A stretch of 64,000 nt of DNA from Hermatobates lingyangjiaoensis (lineage: Eukaryota > Arthropoda > Insecta > Hemiptera > Hermatobatidae): assembly GCA_026182355.1 (NCBI GenBank), contig JAPFBL010001929.1, positions 1,411,001 to 1,475,000 on the forward strand. The letters are read 5' to 3'. The translations under genes were made by a program, and so were the position numbers. Positions within the stretch are counted from its first letter, which is position 1. The number at the start of each line of letters is the position of its first letter. Shown here piece after piece: positions 33,092 through 43,139 of this stretch. The notes beneath the pieces are model-generated. The model searched no databases and was not told the origin of the DNA. It saw nothing but the letters and a program-made list of their open reading frames with translations.

Positions 33092-33136
33092 CAGCCGACG
33101 TTTCGCCAAAAGTTGTTTGGCATTTTCAAGGCTTGA
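33092..33136 (-). ncRNA. Hammerhead-like motif with altered core
   Basis: Minus strand: stem I AGCC/GGCU, stem II GCCAAA/UUUGGC, GAA, ACGU stem III, C at the cleavage position, all well paired. The core, however, reads CUUGAAA instead of CUGANGA. Shared with the 28.2-kb foldback. Confidence 0.5.
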
Positions 33137-33343
33137 TTTAGAAGAAACACTAATTTACTGGTCCATGCATACGGTTACATAACCCTACAAAGGAACACAA
33201 GGAGTAGCTTGTGTTCCTTTGTAGGGTTATGTAACCTTCTTGCATATGTGTATTTGTTATGATGTAGCCAGATATATGCATGGACCAGTAAATTAGTGTT
33301 TCTTCTAAATCAAGCCTTGAAAATGCCAAACAACTTTTGGCAG
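33111..33343. repeat. Foldback repeat
   Basis: Arms of about 95 bp (CCAAAAGTTGTTTGGCATTT... and mirror) meet at GAGTAG. The right arm has about 40 bp inserted, around GCATATGTGTATTTGTTATG. Confidence 0.8.
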
Positions 33344-33361
33344 AGGTCAAGAACAATTTGA

Positions 33362-33417
<56 letters not shown>
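33362..33417. repeat. (TA)n array
   Basis: About 27 units. It precedes the 204-bp tandem repeats. Confidence 0.95.
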
Positions 33418-33421
<4 letters not shown>

Positions 33422-33557
33422 AAATTGACCGAATCCCGATTACATTATACACCTATTCTATCCAACGGTTGATATATTATTGAATTTGTTATATTATTGG
33501 GTTTATATAAATACAACTATGGGTTTTTATGAGGAGATAAGAAGAGTATATGGAGAA

Positions 33558-33602
33558 GATGCCTATGAAAAAGGTTTTAAATAAAACCGAAACGTCGGCA
33601 TT
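33558..33602 (+). ncRNA. Hammerhead-like motif, family F (tandem copy 1)
   Basis: Stem I GAUGCC/GGCAUU (near-perfect), core CUAUGAA (CUGAUGA with G5 missing), stem II GGUUUU/AAAACC with AAAU loop, GAA, palindromic ACGU stem III, C at the cleavage position. An identical copy is at 33762-33806. Confidence 0.6.
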
Positions 33603-33761
33603 GAGAGTTTGATTTTGATCCTGGAAAATTGACCGAATCCCGATTACATTATACACCTATTCTATCCAACGGTTGATATATTATTGAATTTGTTATATTA
33701 TTGGGTTTATATAAATACAACTATGGGTTTTTATGAGGAGATAAGAAGAGTATATGGAGAA

Positions 33762-33806
33762 GATGCCTATGAAAAAGGTTTTAAATAAAACCGAAACGTC
33801 GGCATT
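33762..33806 (+). ncRNA. Hammerhead-like motif, family F (tandem copy 2)
   Basis: Same as the copy at 33558-33602, in the second 204-bp unit. Confidence 0.6.
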
Positions 33807-33887
33807 GAGAGTTTGATTTTGATCCTGGAAAATTGACCGAATCCCGATTACATTACCTATTCTATCCAACGGTTGATATATTATTGA

Positions 33888-33892
<5 letters not shown>

Positions 33893-33940
<48 letters not shown>
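33893..33940. repeat. (TA)n array
   Basis: About 24 units joining the tandem family F repeat to a family B segment on the other strand. Confidence 0.95.
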
Positions 33941-33942
<2 letters not shown>

Positions 33943-34034
33943 TTGATAGACGGAAAGACAATCCAAACTGGACACAATAACAGTTGAAAATTGAAGAGAG
34001 GTAGCACACAAAGTAAATAAACACACTTATAAAC

Positions 34035-34067
34035 TCAAATTTTTGGGCATTCCGTCTTCAGGAGAAA
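34035..34067 (-). ncRNA. Decayed hammerhead, family B
   Basis: Minus strand: CUGAAGA, C, GG/CC, then CAAA in place of GAAA and AAUUU, GAG. The core G is lost. Surrounding sequence (33950-34120) is family B with several changes. Confidence 0.5.
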
Positions 34068-34196
34068 AGAGAAAGAGTGACCAAGCACGTTGTAGACGCA
34101 ACGGCTAGTAACCAGCCTTTGGGTTACTATTATATATATAGATATAGATCTACATATAGAGCTGAGTCGCCATTCTACGTTCCTGCGGGGAACCTT

Positions 34197-34240
34197 TGCC
34201 TCATGATGACGACGATAGTCAAAAAATAGAAGTAAGTTAT
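34197..34240 (+). ncRNA. Decayed hammerhead, family C
   Basis: CAUGAUGA core, extra C, GAC/GUC with GAUA loop, AAAA instead of GAAA, then the family C tail AGAAGTAAGTTATTCC. The minus copy at 59220-59256 is its close relative. Confidence 0.45.
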
Positions 34241-34269
34241 TCCTTTGTCTATCTGTGAGCTACCTTCTT

Positions 34270-34380
34270 TTTAATTTTATATATATATATATTGAACAAA
34301 ATTTCACAATAAGCATGTGAAATATCAATCAATGATCAAAGCACAATATGAAATGAAAAATTAAAAGAAATAAATTTTGA
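34270..34380 (-). repeat. Family A HHR-unit tail, minus strand
   Basis: CAATCAATGATCAAAGCACA and flanks mirror the family A tail. The hammerhead is absent. Confidence 0.55.
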
Positions 34381-34509
34381 ACTGTAATATATATATCAAA
34401 TGTTATAAACATTAGTAACGGTCTGTTCAAACTTGACTCAGTGTTAACGAGGGCAATAGCCTCTTCTAAGAGGGTTGACAGCTAGCAGATAATTTTTTAC
34501 TCTTTCTTA

Positions 34510-34790
34510 CTCTACTCCTTTGTTTCTCCAAACATCCCTCTCTGTACTATTGTCCTTTCCTGCACTTTACACCCTTTTAAAATACCACTCTTTCCTCCCA
34601 CTCCTCTCAACCCTTCACCACGATGTTTCTGCATCTAGTGTTTCAATTGGGTTTTGACTCTGACGAAGACCACTTGTTATGGTTGAAAGATCTTAGTCTT
34701 TTTTTCCCATTTCATATTGTGGTTTGATCATTGATTGTTATTTCATGTGTTTATTGTGAAATCTTTATATAAATATATACATTTAATATT
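34510..34790 (+). repeat. Family A unit with upstream dispersed sequence
   Basis: 34510-34650 is the complement of sequence at 7010-7070. It continues into an intact family A hammerhead and the full tail TTTCATATTGTGGTTTGATC ... TTATTGTGAAATC, ending in TATATAAATATATA. Confidence 0.6.
34654..34700 (+). ncRNA. Hammerhead ribozyme, family A (intact)
   Basis: Stem I GACU/AGUC, CUGACGA at 34660-34666, extra A, stem II GACCA/UGGUU with a 7-nt loop, GAA, palindromic AGAUCU stem III, U at the cleavage position. No core defect. Confidence 0.8.
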
Positions 34791-34799
34791 TAAACAGCA

Positions 34800-36220
34800 T
34801 AAATGCAATAAAATTAAATATAGCACTTTAATAGATTTAACTACAGTTAAATACTCTAGTCGAGTATTGTATAATCGACCCCTCACCTTCTCTTTTTGGC
34901 GTACAGAGTAACATCTAGTGGTAGTGTATTGCGAATGCCTCTAGCTTAATTATGATGATTACAGTCAAACGAGTATAGAATAGTACTTAAATTGGAGATG
35001 ACAGCAAAAGAAGCTGCTGGAAAGTTTAATTTACATGTATGTATATACACATTTGTGCATTTGCGCTTGTTTTTTGTATTTCTTTATATGATTATGAATG
35101 TGTATGCTTTTCTGTTTCTCTTTTTCGCATAAGAAAATTTGTCATATTATTTAGATATAAATAAATGTCATATATAAATTGCAAACAGTTTGTTGGAGAA
35201 TTACATGTTCTTCTTTTAAGTTTTTAGATGTCATATTTACTTAAAATTTTTAAAAAATGTCAGTCAGAAGCTATTTAGATGGTTCTTTTAGGATAAGTAC
35301 ATTTTAAGTTAGATAAGCACATATTGGTAAAACTATCCGAAGGTAACGAGTATAAATAATTTCAAATTTGGAAAGCAGTTTCACTTGTGGCATTATAAAA
35401 TAAAGTATTATTCAGTGTTGCGAATTACAAATATGTCTCATTAATTATATTTTAAAAAAATTAAGGCAATATATATAAAACTAAAGAAAAAAACTTGATA
35501 AAGTCAAAATACAACTTAACATGCTGTCGACACCAGATTACAAATTAATGCACTGAATAACAGAAAACCAGTAAATTGCCTAATACTTGCAGTTGAGTAA
35601 TTGAAAATGCATATTTGTTATTTGGCAGTGCAATATAGCAGGATTTGATTTAAAGCTCGACAGAATCCAAAACAGGATTCCTCTCAGGGTACCTTCTCAA
35701 TAATCTACCCGACTTTCTCGCCAACTGACTACAACTGCATCCAGTTTCTTTACCTAAATAAAAGGTGACATTTTTTTTAAAAAATAAAAAAAACTGGAAA
35801 CTTAGCTGGTTACTATAATGCTTAACAGATTTAAAAACAGTTTAACATTAACAAGTTCAAATAAATATATATAAATGTTATCTTTTTTTTTTGTTTCAGG
35901 TTAATATTTTTTTTTTCTGGACTGCTTCTTGGACAGATATCTCTCGTTTGTCATTTTTTTTTATATTCTAACTGACTAACATATTTAGGAGTACTTACAA
36001 TTCGTATAGGCTAATTGCATTTTCTATAAACTGACAGAAATTGAGTGCCCACAAATTTGTATAGCAAAACCTGCAAATAGGTATACTTACGCTAATTATT
36101 CTTTGTACATGAGTAGGATTCCAATGAGCAGTATGTATCACATATAATCAGTGTATCATATATGATTAAAAATATTATGCTTTTTTTTATGAAAATACGT
36201 TCCAAAACTTCAGATATAGT
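34800..36220. other. AT-rich DNA, no gene seen
   Basis: No supported feature. Confidence 0.5.
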
Positions 36221-36258
36221 TCAGTGTACAGAAACATAGAGAAGTGAAAAGAAGACAC

Positions 36259-36432
36259 TAACAGTGTCTAATTTTTGGTTTGAACCGCCATCAGGTGAGA
36301 TAAGAGAAGGAAACCAAGCGCACTGGTCTAGAGATGGTTGGAGACATAACTTGACTCTGGACCAGTGTGCTTGGTTTCCCTCTCTTATCTCTCCTCATGA
36401 TGGTTCAAATCGAAAATTAGAGACTGTAAGTG
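36259..36432. repeat. Foldback repeat with HHR motifs in both arms
   Basis: Arms of about 75 bp (GTGTCTAATTTTTGGTTTG... and mirror) around a 21-bp spacer. Left-arm motif (minus, 36262-36300) has CUGAUGG. Right-arm motif (plus, 36384-36425) has CUCAUGAUG. Both keep stem II GGUU/AA(C/U)C remnants and AAUU, and both are decayed relatives of the intact copy at 37611-37648. Confidence 0.7.
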
Positions 36433-36449
36433 TTTTCTAGTCCTGATAT

Positions 36450-37420
36450 ATATATATATATAAGTCAAAAAGCTGGTAAGAAAAAGTATTTAATGACCAA
36501 GTTTTGAAAGAAGTTTTAAATAATGTATTGAATGGGGAATCTGTTGTAGTTTTGCGTTAATTTGATTGATGTAGTTGTGGGTAGGATGTGGACGGGTGCA
36601 TGGAAGGCCTTATGAATTGAGAGCGGGGTCTTGTGAATGAGATAGCAGGCAGGTGTTTTTGCTTAAATGATGTTAGTATGGCTTACATGGTATGAGTTGA
36701 GGAGAAGGCTGATGTTTTAGTTTCAAATAGAAGCAGTTTTAGTAATAACATCAGCTGCTTCCAGACTACGTGACTATATAAACAAAGTCCTGTTCACATC
36801 AATGACTGTGGGAAATAATCAAACTCTAACCGGCTTAATTAAAAAAAAAAAAAAAAAAAAAAGTTAATAATTTGCCGAGGTGATAAGACAGGGGTGTTAA
36901 AAAGGTGTTGGATGGGACCAATCTATTACCTGAGGACGGTAAGTCCCAAGGGAACCAGTTCACAGTCGTCCCAAACCATCTTATTACAGACCAATCATCA
37001 CAAGTTTCAAATTGGATGAGGCGTCTAAGGAAATTTACGAGGCGATTACTATAGCCACCAAATCATTTTTGATTACAATAATCTTAATAATATCAGTTTT
37101 GTTTATGAAAAAAAAACACAAAGGCTTTTTTAATATCAACAAGATGGTTAGAGACATGGACTCTTTTGTTGGAAGCCGAAAGAGTTGATACTCCTGGGTC
37201 AACTCTATAGGCCTTGTTCACACACACTGAAAACTCGTTAGCCCTAAGTGGAAGGAAATAGCTTTCTCTGATCCTAACAACAATATGGTACCTTACTGCA
37301 ATATTTATAACCCCTCTCTTATACAGCTATTAGTATGGCCCTTTGACATAAGAGGTCAGCTTCATGTTTGCTTCATTGATGTGAATTAAAAAATTCTCAC
37401 TAAATGTATTAATACAATTC
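36450..37420. other. No gene seen
   Basis: A moderately G-rich stretch (36540-36740) and a poly-A run (36841-36862) lie here. No protein is recognised in any frame. Confidence 0.45.
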
Positions 37421-37431
37421 ATATATATATA

Positions 37432-37520
37432 TAAAAGATCTTTGTCTTTTTTCCCCACTTCTTATTGTAGTTTGAACATTGATTGTTGTTTCACTTGTTT
37501 ATTGTGAAATCTTGTTATAT
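37432..37520 (+). repeat. Family A HHR unit, 5' truncated
   Basis: Starts at (TA)n followed by AAAGATCTTTGTC (the GAA-stem III part) and continues TTATTGTAGTTTGAACATTG ... TTATTGTGAAATCTTG to another TA run. CUGANGA is gone. Confidence 0.6.
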
Positions 37521-37608
37521 ATATTGATATATATATGTTATATATATCTTGTTATGTATGTAGTTCAATATAAACAAAGAAACATAGAGAAATCAGAAGA
37601 ACACACTT

Positions 37609-37650
37609 ACAGTCTCTAATTTTCGGTTTGAACCGTCTTCAGGAGAGATA
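37609..37650 (-). ncRNA. Hammerhead ribozyme, family B-like (intact)
   Basis: Minus strand: stem I UCUC/GAGA, CUGAAGA, extra C, stem II GGU/ACC with UCAA loop (GGUU/AACC possible), GAA, AAUU palindromic stem III, A at the cleavage position. All core bases are present. Downstream (minus) is CTGTAAGTGTGTTCTTC, the family B tail. Confidence 0.75.
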
Positions 37651-38156
37651 AGAGAGGGAAACCAAGCGCACTGGATCAGAGACGGTTGGAGACCAACAGT
37701 GTTGCCGCATGCGCGCCCGTTCACAGAAAATAAGGTAGACAGGAATCAATTTATAATTAATTTATAATTTATAATTACATTAAATTAATGGAATATGAAA
37801 ACAATAAATATATAAAAAAGAAAAAATTGAAAAAATAAGGGAAATTGATACAGAGAAATTGATACATAAACAAAAGTACTGACTAAGCTATGGTAAAATA
37901 AAACTAAGAATACAAATAATAATAACAAATGAAATAAATTATTAAAAAATGTGAAAAGGCAAGGAACTTTTAGACATTATCGCTTTAGATTGAGGCCAGG
38001 TGCACTGCGCGCACTTAATAGCCAAATATGGGCTTCTTCGGAGGCTCGTAGTGTGAGATACGTATATATATATATATATCTATAACAAGATTTCACAATA
38101 AACAAGTGAAACAACCATCAATGTTCAAACTACAATAAAAAGTGGGAAAAAAAGAC

Positions 38157-38199
38157 AAAGATCTTTCAACCGTAACATTGCGGTCTTCTTCAGAGTTAA
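38157..38199 (-). ncRNA. Hammerhead ribozyme, family A
   Basis: Minus strand: CUGAAGA, extra A, stem II GACCG/CGGUU with an 8-nt loop, GAA, AGAUCU, U at the cleavage position. Stem I is weakened (AACU against UGUC). Confidence 0.65.
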
Positions 38200-38242
38200 A
38201 AGCTCAACTGTTGCGTTTTGTGGTTTGAACATTGATATACGA

Positions 38243-38243
<1 letters not shown>

Positions 38244-38291
<48 letters not shown>
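38244..38291. repeat. (TA)n array
   Basis: About 23 units separating a family A unit from the PLE ORF fragment. Confidence 0.95.
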
Positions 38292-38293
<2 letters not shown>

Positions 38294-38462
38294 TATAAGT
38301 GGGCAGCAAATCTTCTTGAAGACAAATGGAATTAAAGTATGCAGCAGCTTCTGCATTGACGACCTTTTTGCTGATGGCCTCGATTTTTCTTACTATCATT
38401 CGGTGATGCTGAGGCAACTTCCATATATGCTGGGCCAGAGACATTGAGAAAACCAATATCAA
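38283..38462 (-). pseudogene. PLE ORF 5' fragment behind an intact hammerhead
   Basis: Minus strand begins MILVFSMSLAQHIWKLPQ, continues MIVRKIEAISKKVVNAEAAA and FNSICLQEDLLPTYTNIY, then enters TA repeats. The hammerhead at 38491-38537 lies about 30 nt upstream on the same strand. This is the clearest HHR-to-ORF arrangement in the window. The Met at 38462 may be the authentic PLE start. Confidence 0.65.
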
Positions 38463-38490
38463 ACAATTTTAATGAAACACAAAAACACTG

Positions 38491-38537
38491 GGTTGAAACA
38501 AGCTTTCGACCACACCTTGGTCATCTTCAGGTTACAC
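38491..38537 (-). ncRNA. Hammerhead ribozyme, family D (intact)
   Basis: Minus strand: stem I AAC/GUU, CUGAAGA, extra U, perfect stem II GACCA/UGGUC with a 5-nt loop, GAA, AGCU palindromic stem III, U at the cleavage position, tail GUUUCAACCCAG. Same family as 14423-14464. Confidence 0.85.
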
Positions 38538-38884
38538 TACTATTTAATTAATGAATGTTAATATAATTAACTGAAAAGTAATCTTTAAAATTAAACATAA
38601 CAATTTTAACAGATATAAAACAAACGATACAGCGGGTGAGAGGTGAATATATGAATATATTCATATATATATATATGAATTGTATTAATACATTTAGTGA
38701 ATATAATAAAAAAATTTTAAAATTTCCAAATTTTAAAAAATGTTTAAAGACCCAACCTGACGTTGACTATAGAATATTCAAAAGCTAGTAGATAATGGTC
38801 TTGTAAGTTATGTTATATTCTTTACATGTGATGTTAGCTTTCAATTGTATTTAAATTGTTGATATCTATTAAAGTGTTTGAAAA

Positions 38885-39025
38885 AAGTGTCTCAATCTCC
38901 TTTGGACAACTCATTTGGGAATTACCACCTTATATTCGTAAGACTGTCAGGAGACTGGAACAGCTTAGTTTGAAAGTCGTTAATGCCGAAGCTGCGGTAC
39001 ATTTCAACAATATATATATATATAA
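38885..39025 (+). pseudogene. PLE ORF 5' fragment
   Basis: Plus strand encodes SISFGQLIWELPPYIRKTVR, RLEQLSLKVVNAEAAVHFNN and then IYIYI from (TA)n. It breaks slightly earlier than the other copies, before the Cys-LLP block. The same text is at 59517-59660 with a frameshift. Confidence 0.6.
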
Positions 39026-39059
39026 CATCAACTTCTTTATCTTACTATTTTGAACGTTT

Positions 39060-40120
39060 TATGACTATTTTTATAATTAAAATTGTAGTCGAGAAAAGTT
39101 AAATTCACTTTGTACTTTAGAGAATAGGAGTTTTTAAAGTCTATTTGTTGAAAGCGTCTGACGTTTGAGGAGTGTTATCTTTACGTAAGGTTTTCAAGAT
39201 TAATGGTTAATTAATCTTAAATTTAATGCATGCTAAGGGAGACTGATGAAAGTCCATTGCAGCTGGTTTTCACTTTTAAACAGGTTGCCCGTGAGGTTTC
39301 TGATAAATGACCCTTACTGCACCAGATGTAAGAGAAAGAGGACCAGATTGTCTCAATGCCCCATTGACACGCACCTGATTTAAGAATCAGAACAAATTTC
39401 ATTGCGTATTATAACTATAATGCTTAATTACGTTGTTATACTGTAACAGAAAAGGTTATTGACTTTGATCCTTAAAACTTTTTCTTGTTTATTGAGATCC
39501 GGATTCAAACGTGCTAACACTATTAAATTTTCAAAACTGAACCTGTCTAGCGTCTAGACAATAATCAAGGCTTATTCCACTTGATACCTCTCTTCGAATA
39601 CATCAAAGCATTAGCCTTCCTCACCAAACCGAAAAAACACAGATTCTCAAATTTATTCTCACCATGAATTATTGTCCCCCCTTTCAAAGGATTAAGCGAC
39701 CTGAATTGTCTCCGAGGCTCCTTCAACTCGACTGTTCAAACTCCTTTTCATTACAAAGCCTTTAAAGCCAGTCATTCTTAACAGGTTCTTAACATATAAT
39801 GCTTTATAATCGAGCTTTAGTTATTTGTATCTTTGATAGACCTATCACAGTAAACCACACAAATCGTTTATAATGGACCTCCCAAGTCTCTCCTCTTATA
39901 AAAATCCAAGTCCGTACTATTCATTCATGTATTTAAATGTTTCTTACATTTTTTTTACGGAACTCCTTTTTTTATTTTAAAAAGGAAATATTACTTTTGT
40001 GCATCTTGATTTATTATCAGTATTAAATTGCATTTTTTTGAATAAGTTAAATCCGATTTTATTTAAAGTTTTTACTCAGATTTTGCACCGGAGTTGCAGT
40101 TTGAGCAAATTTCTTAGCAA
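39060..40120. other. No gene seen
   Basis: No supported feature. Confidence 0.45.
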
Positions 40121-40129
40121 TTTTCTGAA

Positions 40130-40251
40130 TCCATACTTTTTACTTTACTATAACTGAAGTATAATGATTGTCAAAAAAATCTATCTCGAGGTTTTGACGG
40201 AATTACATGTTTTAAGGTACCAGAAGTCGAATTATGAAGTTTTTTCGACAA

Positions 40252-40313
<62 letters not shown>

Positions 40314-41300
40314 GCTGGGTGGTGAGTATGATTCAATTCTGAAAGGGATACAAGCCATATACCAATTAACGGATCAAAATGAAATTATACCTAAAAATAG
40401 AACATTCTGTGAAGGTTGAGTTGAAATAATGTTTTTAAAAGTATATTCACCAAAGGGTCGTTACAGTACATTTTCTGTTTTCAACAGAAATGGCTCACTA
40501 ATGAATCATGAAACTTTGCCAACAAATTGAAAGGAAAAATAACAATTTATTAAAAAAATTTATGAAATTTCAATTACGGCAAAGAGCAATAAAACTATAA
40601 AAACTGAATATTTATCCTGGACTAATGGTTTACTCCTTATAATTGGTGTATTTATTCCCACTGTTTAAAATGACTTAGAAATTTTTTAGTCAATCTACTC
40701 ATAAAATCTATAAATATTTAATAATATTGATGTTTAGAGGATTAATGAAACATTTTAAATAATTTAATAACTTTCTATGAAATGTAAAAGAATAAAATTC
40801 TTATATGTAAGCAATCAATGCTAATCAAACATATAATTTTGATGCTGGATTTGTCTCACAAAATGATAATCAATCTATATGCTACTTTCTTGAACAAAAC
40901 TTAATATGTAAAATTTGTTTTGTTTATGAATCATATTAAGTTTGGGTAATACTGAAGTGTGAGGAATGAACTCTTTCTTTCTAATTATATTGTTGACAAA
41001 TATCTCGTTTTTTCACGATTCTAGTCTAATAGTTCATATGAATTAATTTCAAAAATTTCAAGTGAATTCGTATATATGATTTTTGACAAAAAGAAAAAGA
41101 GTGATTTTTTAAAAACTACAAGCATGCCATAAAATTCCCAGTATAATATATAATTTTATATATATCATGAAATTATAAAAATTGACAAAAATGTGAGACG
41201 ATTCAAAATTGAAAATATTTTTTCAAAAAAATAAATGAAATTATCTCACATCTTAAATTAAATATTATTTTAAAACAATATTTCTTTTCTTTCATGTTTC
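40130..41300 (+). repeat. Unclassified 1.2-kb dispersed repeat, second copy
   Basis: Collinear with 15840-17140: TTTTACTTTACTATAA, TTTTGACGGAATTACATG, a long (GT)n at 40254-40306, TTTCAATTACGGCAAAGAG, ATTCCCAGTATAAT. The (GT)n is expanded relative to the first copy. Confidence 0.65.
40254..40306. repeat. (GT)n microsatellite
   Basis: About 26 GT units, then GGGTGGGTGGCTGGGTGG. Confidence 0.95.
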
Positions 41301-41309
41301 TGGCATTTC

Positions 41310-43060
41310 TAAGATAAAATAGAAATATTTTCAAGTTTTAAATGGGAAAGTTTGTGTAATTTGAAAATAATTCGATATTTCGGTTTAATCATTTGATTAA
41401 AAATTTTTTGTTGAATTAAATATTTAATTAATTATATGTTTTAAATAAGTAGTATTAATCTTCCTTCTTATTGTTGGTTCCTTGTTTGATTTTATGATTG
41501 GTAGTTTAAAGTTCCTTATTAAATACTTATATCTAATACATACATTTTTGACACTATTGAATCGGTATTTCAGAAATCACAAGTTGTTCTACATAAACGT
41601 GCCTATTCCATATTTACCATAATTGACAAATTATATTAGCCGTATTACAAATAATAAGTTAATTGTTTATAATTTTCATAATATCTTAACATAAATAAAA
41701 ATTAAGGGTCAACTGTGAGTATCTAAATAGCCCATATTGTTCTTACATATCGTTTTCCATCAACGATAGTTTTAAAAAGTACGTATTTTTTAAAGAAAAT
41801 TTAGGCATAAATGTCATTGAGACAATAAAGTATAATTCCAACATATTAAATCTGAAACCTTACCTTCATCAGAAATGGATTGATCAGAAGCTATGACAAA
41901 TGACAAGTTTCCACGAAAGGCATATTCTTCTTGTTTTTTTAAAATGTTGTATTAGTTGTTATTGTGATAGAAACGATTAAAATTCAACGAGCTCATTTGA
42001 ATATTTTGATATTATATTATCAGCAATTCGTTCAATTAACAATTATATTTCTTATTGCAAGCGCTATAATTATCGACTATAATTTCACATAATGCTCAGA
42101 TAATACAAGCTAGAAGTATAATGAAGGAACAAATTATCAATGTGCTTGATAACACCTTTGCTTAATGCAAAGTTTAAATGTAAATCAATTCGTATTTAAT
42201 TTTTATTTATCGAAACAACCAAATAATTATTTTAATAATAAATAATTTTAATATAAATAACAATAAATTATTTATGATTAAATTTAATTTTTAAGAAAGC
42301 CTGAAATTAAATAATCTAGTTGGCATTGGAAATGGAAGTCAAGAGAAGTGTAGTCATTCTAAATGATCGCCATTATTCTCTAATTAACTGTGACGCTTCC
42401 TGTAGTGGCTTCAAGTTAGTTTTTAATAATTTGAATGTTTTATTCTCTTAAATAATTGTTTCCTTCAATGTTCAGTTTAAACTGTGAGTACGTTTTCTTT
42501 CTCAATTTATATTTTGTTTACAGTAGATACTTAATTAGTTTTTAATATTTATATCTCATATAAGAAGTATAAGATGTTTCACAATTTCTTTTAGCATTTG
42601 TAATATGGTGGCTTGAATCATACATTGAGAAGAACTCAATTTCAGCTATTACATGATATTTGTTTTAATTAATACTAATTTCTTGCAAATGATATCTTTA
42701 TACTTATAAAACTCTGATGTTCTTTTTGAATATTTGTACACAAGTAAAAATTACAATACCAGTTAATTCCAGTTCATGACGAATTATTGAAATAAATATC
42801 AAAGAAAACAGTGAGTAATATAATACTATACATAATAACACTAAACAGAAAGGAGAATGGAAAATAAATTCTCTCAACATAAGTCAAGTAAAATTAAAGA
42901 CTGTAGATATGAAATCTATTTATGTTACAGAAGAAACTTGGCGAGTTTTCTTTTATAGATCTCAGTCCCATTTCTGGAAATCTTATTGTTGTTCAGTCAA
43001 TGTTTTTCTTTACTTAACGTATTCCTGTTATTTCTTGTCATAATATATTTAAAACAAATT
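41310..43060. other. AT-rich DNA, no gene seen
   Basis: No supported feature. Confidence 0.5.
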
Positions 43061-43069
43061 GTATTTATC

Positions 43070-43130
43070 AGGAATCGGTCAGTTTACTAGGTTCAAATCA
43101 AACTTTCAAAGCCAACGTTTTGATTTAACA
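43070..43130 (-). repeat. Family F HHR-unit fragment
   Basis: Complement of the family F tail (GGAATCGGTCAGTTTACTAG, then CAAAGCCAACGTT). Stem II and core are gone. Confidence 0.45.
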
Positions 43131-43139
43131 ATCGTATTT

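Larger units (their letters stand above)
33419..33895 (+). repeat. 204-bp tandem repeat, 2.3 units, each with an HHR-like motif
   Basis: Units begin at 33419, 33623 and 33827 with GGAAAATTGACCGAATCCCG. Units 1 and 2 appear identical over all 204 bp. The third breaks off in TTTTTTATATA at a (TA)n array. Each full unit holds one family F hammerhead-like motif, so the motifs sit head to tail at 204-bp spacing. Confidence 0.9.
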
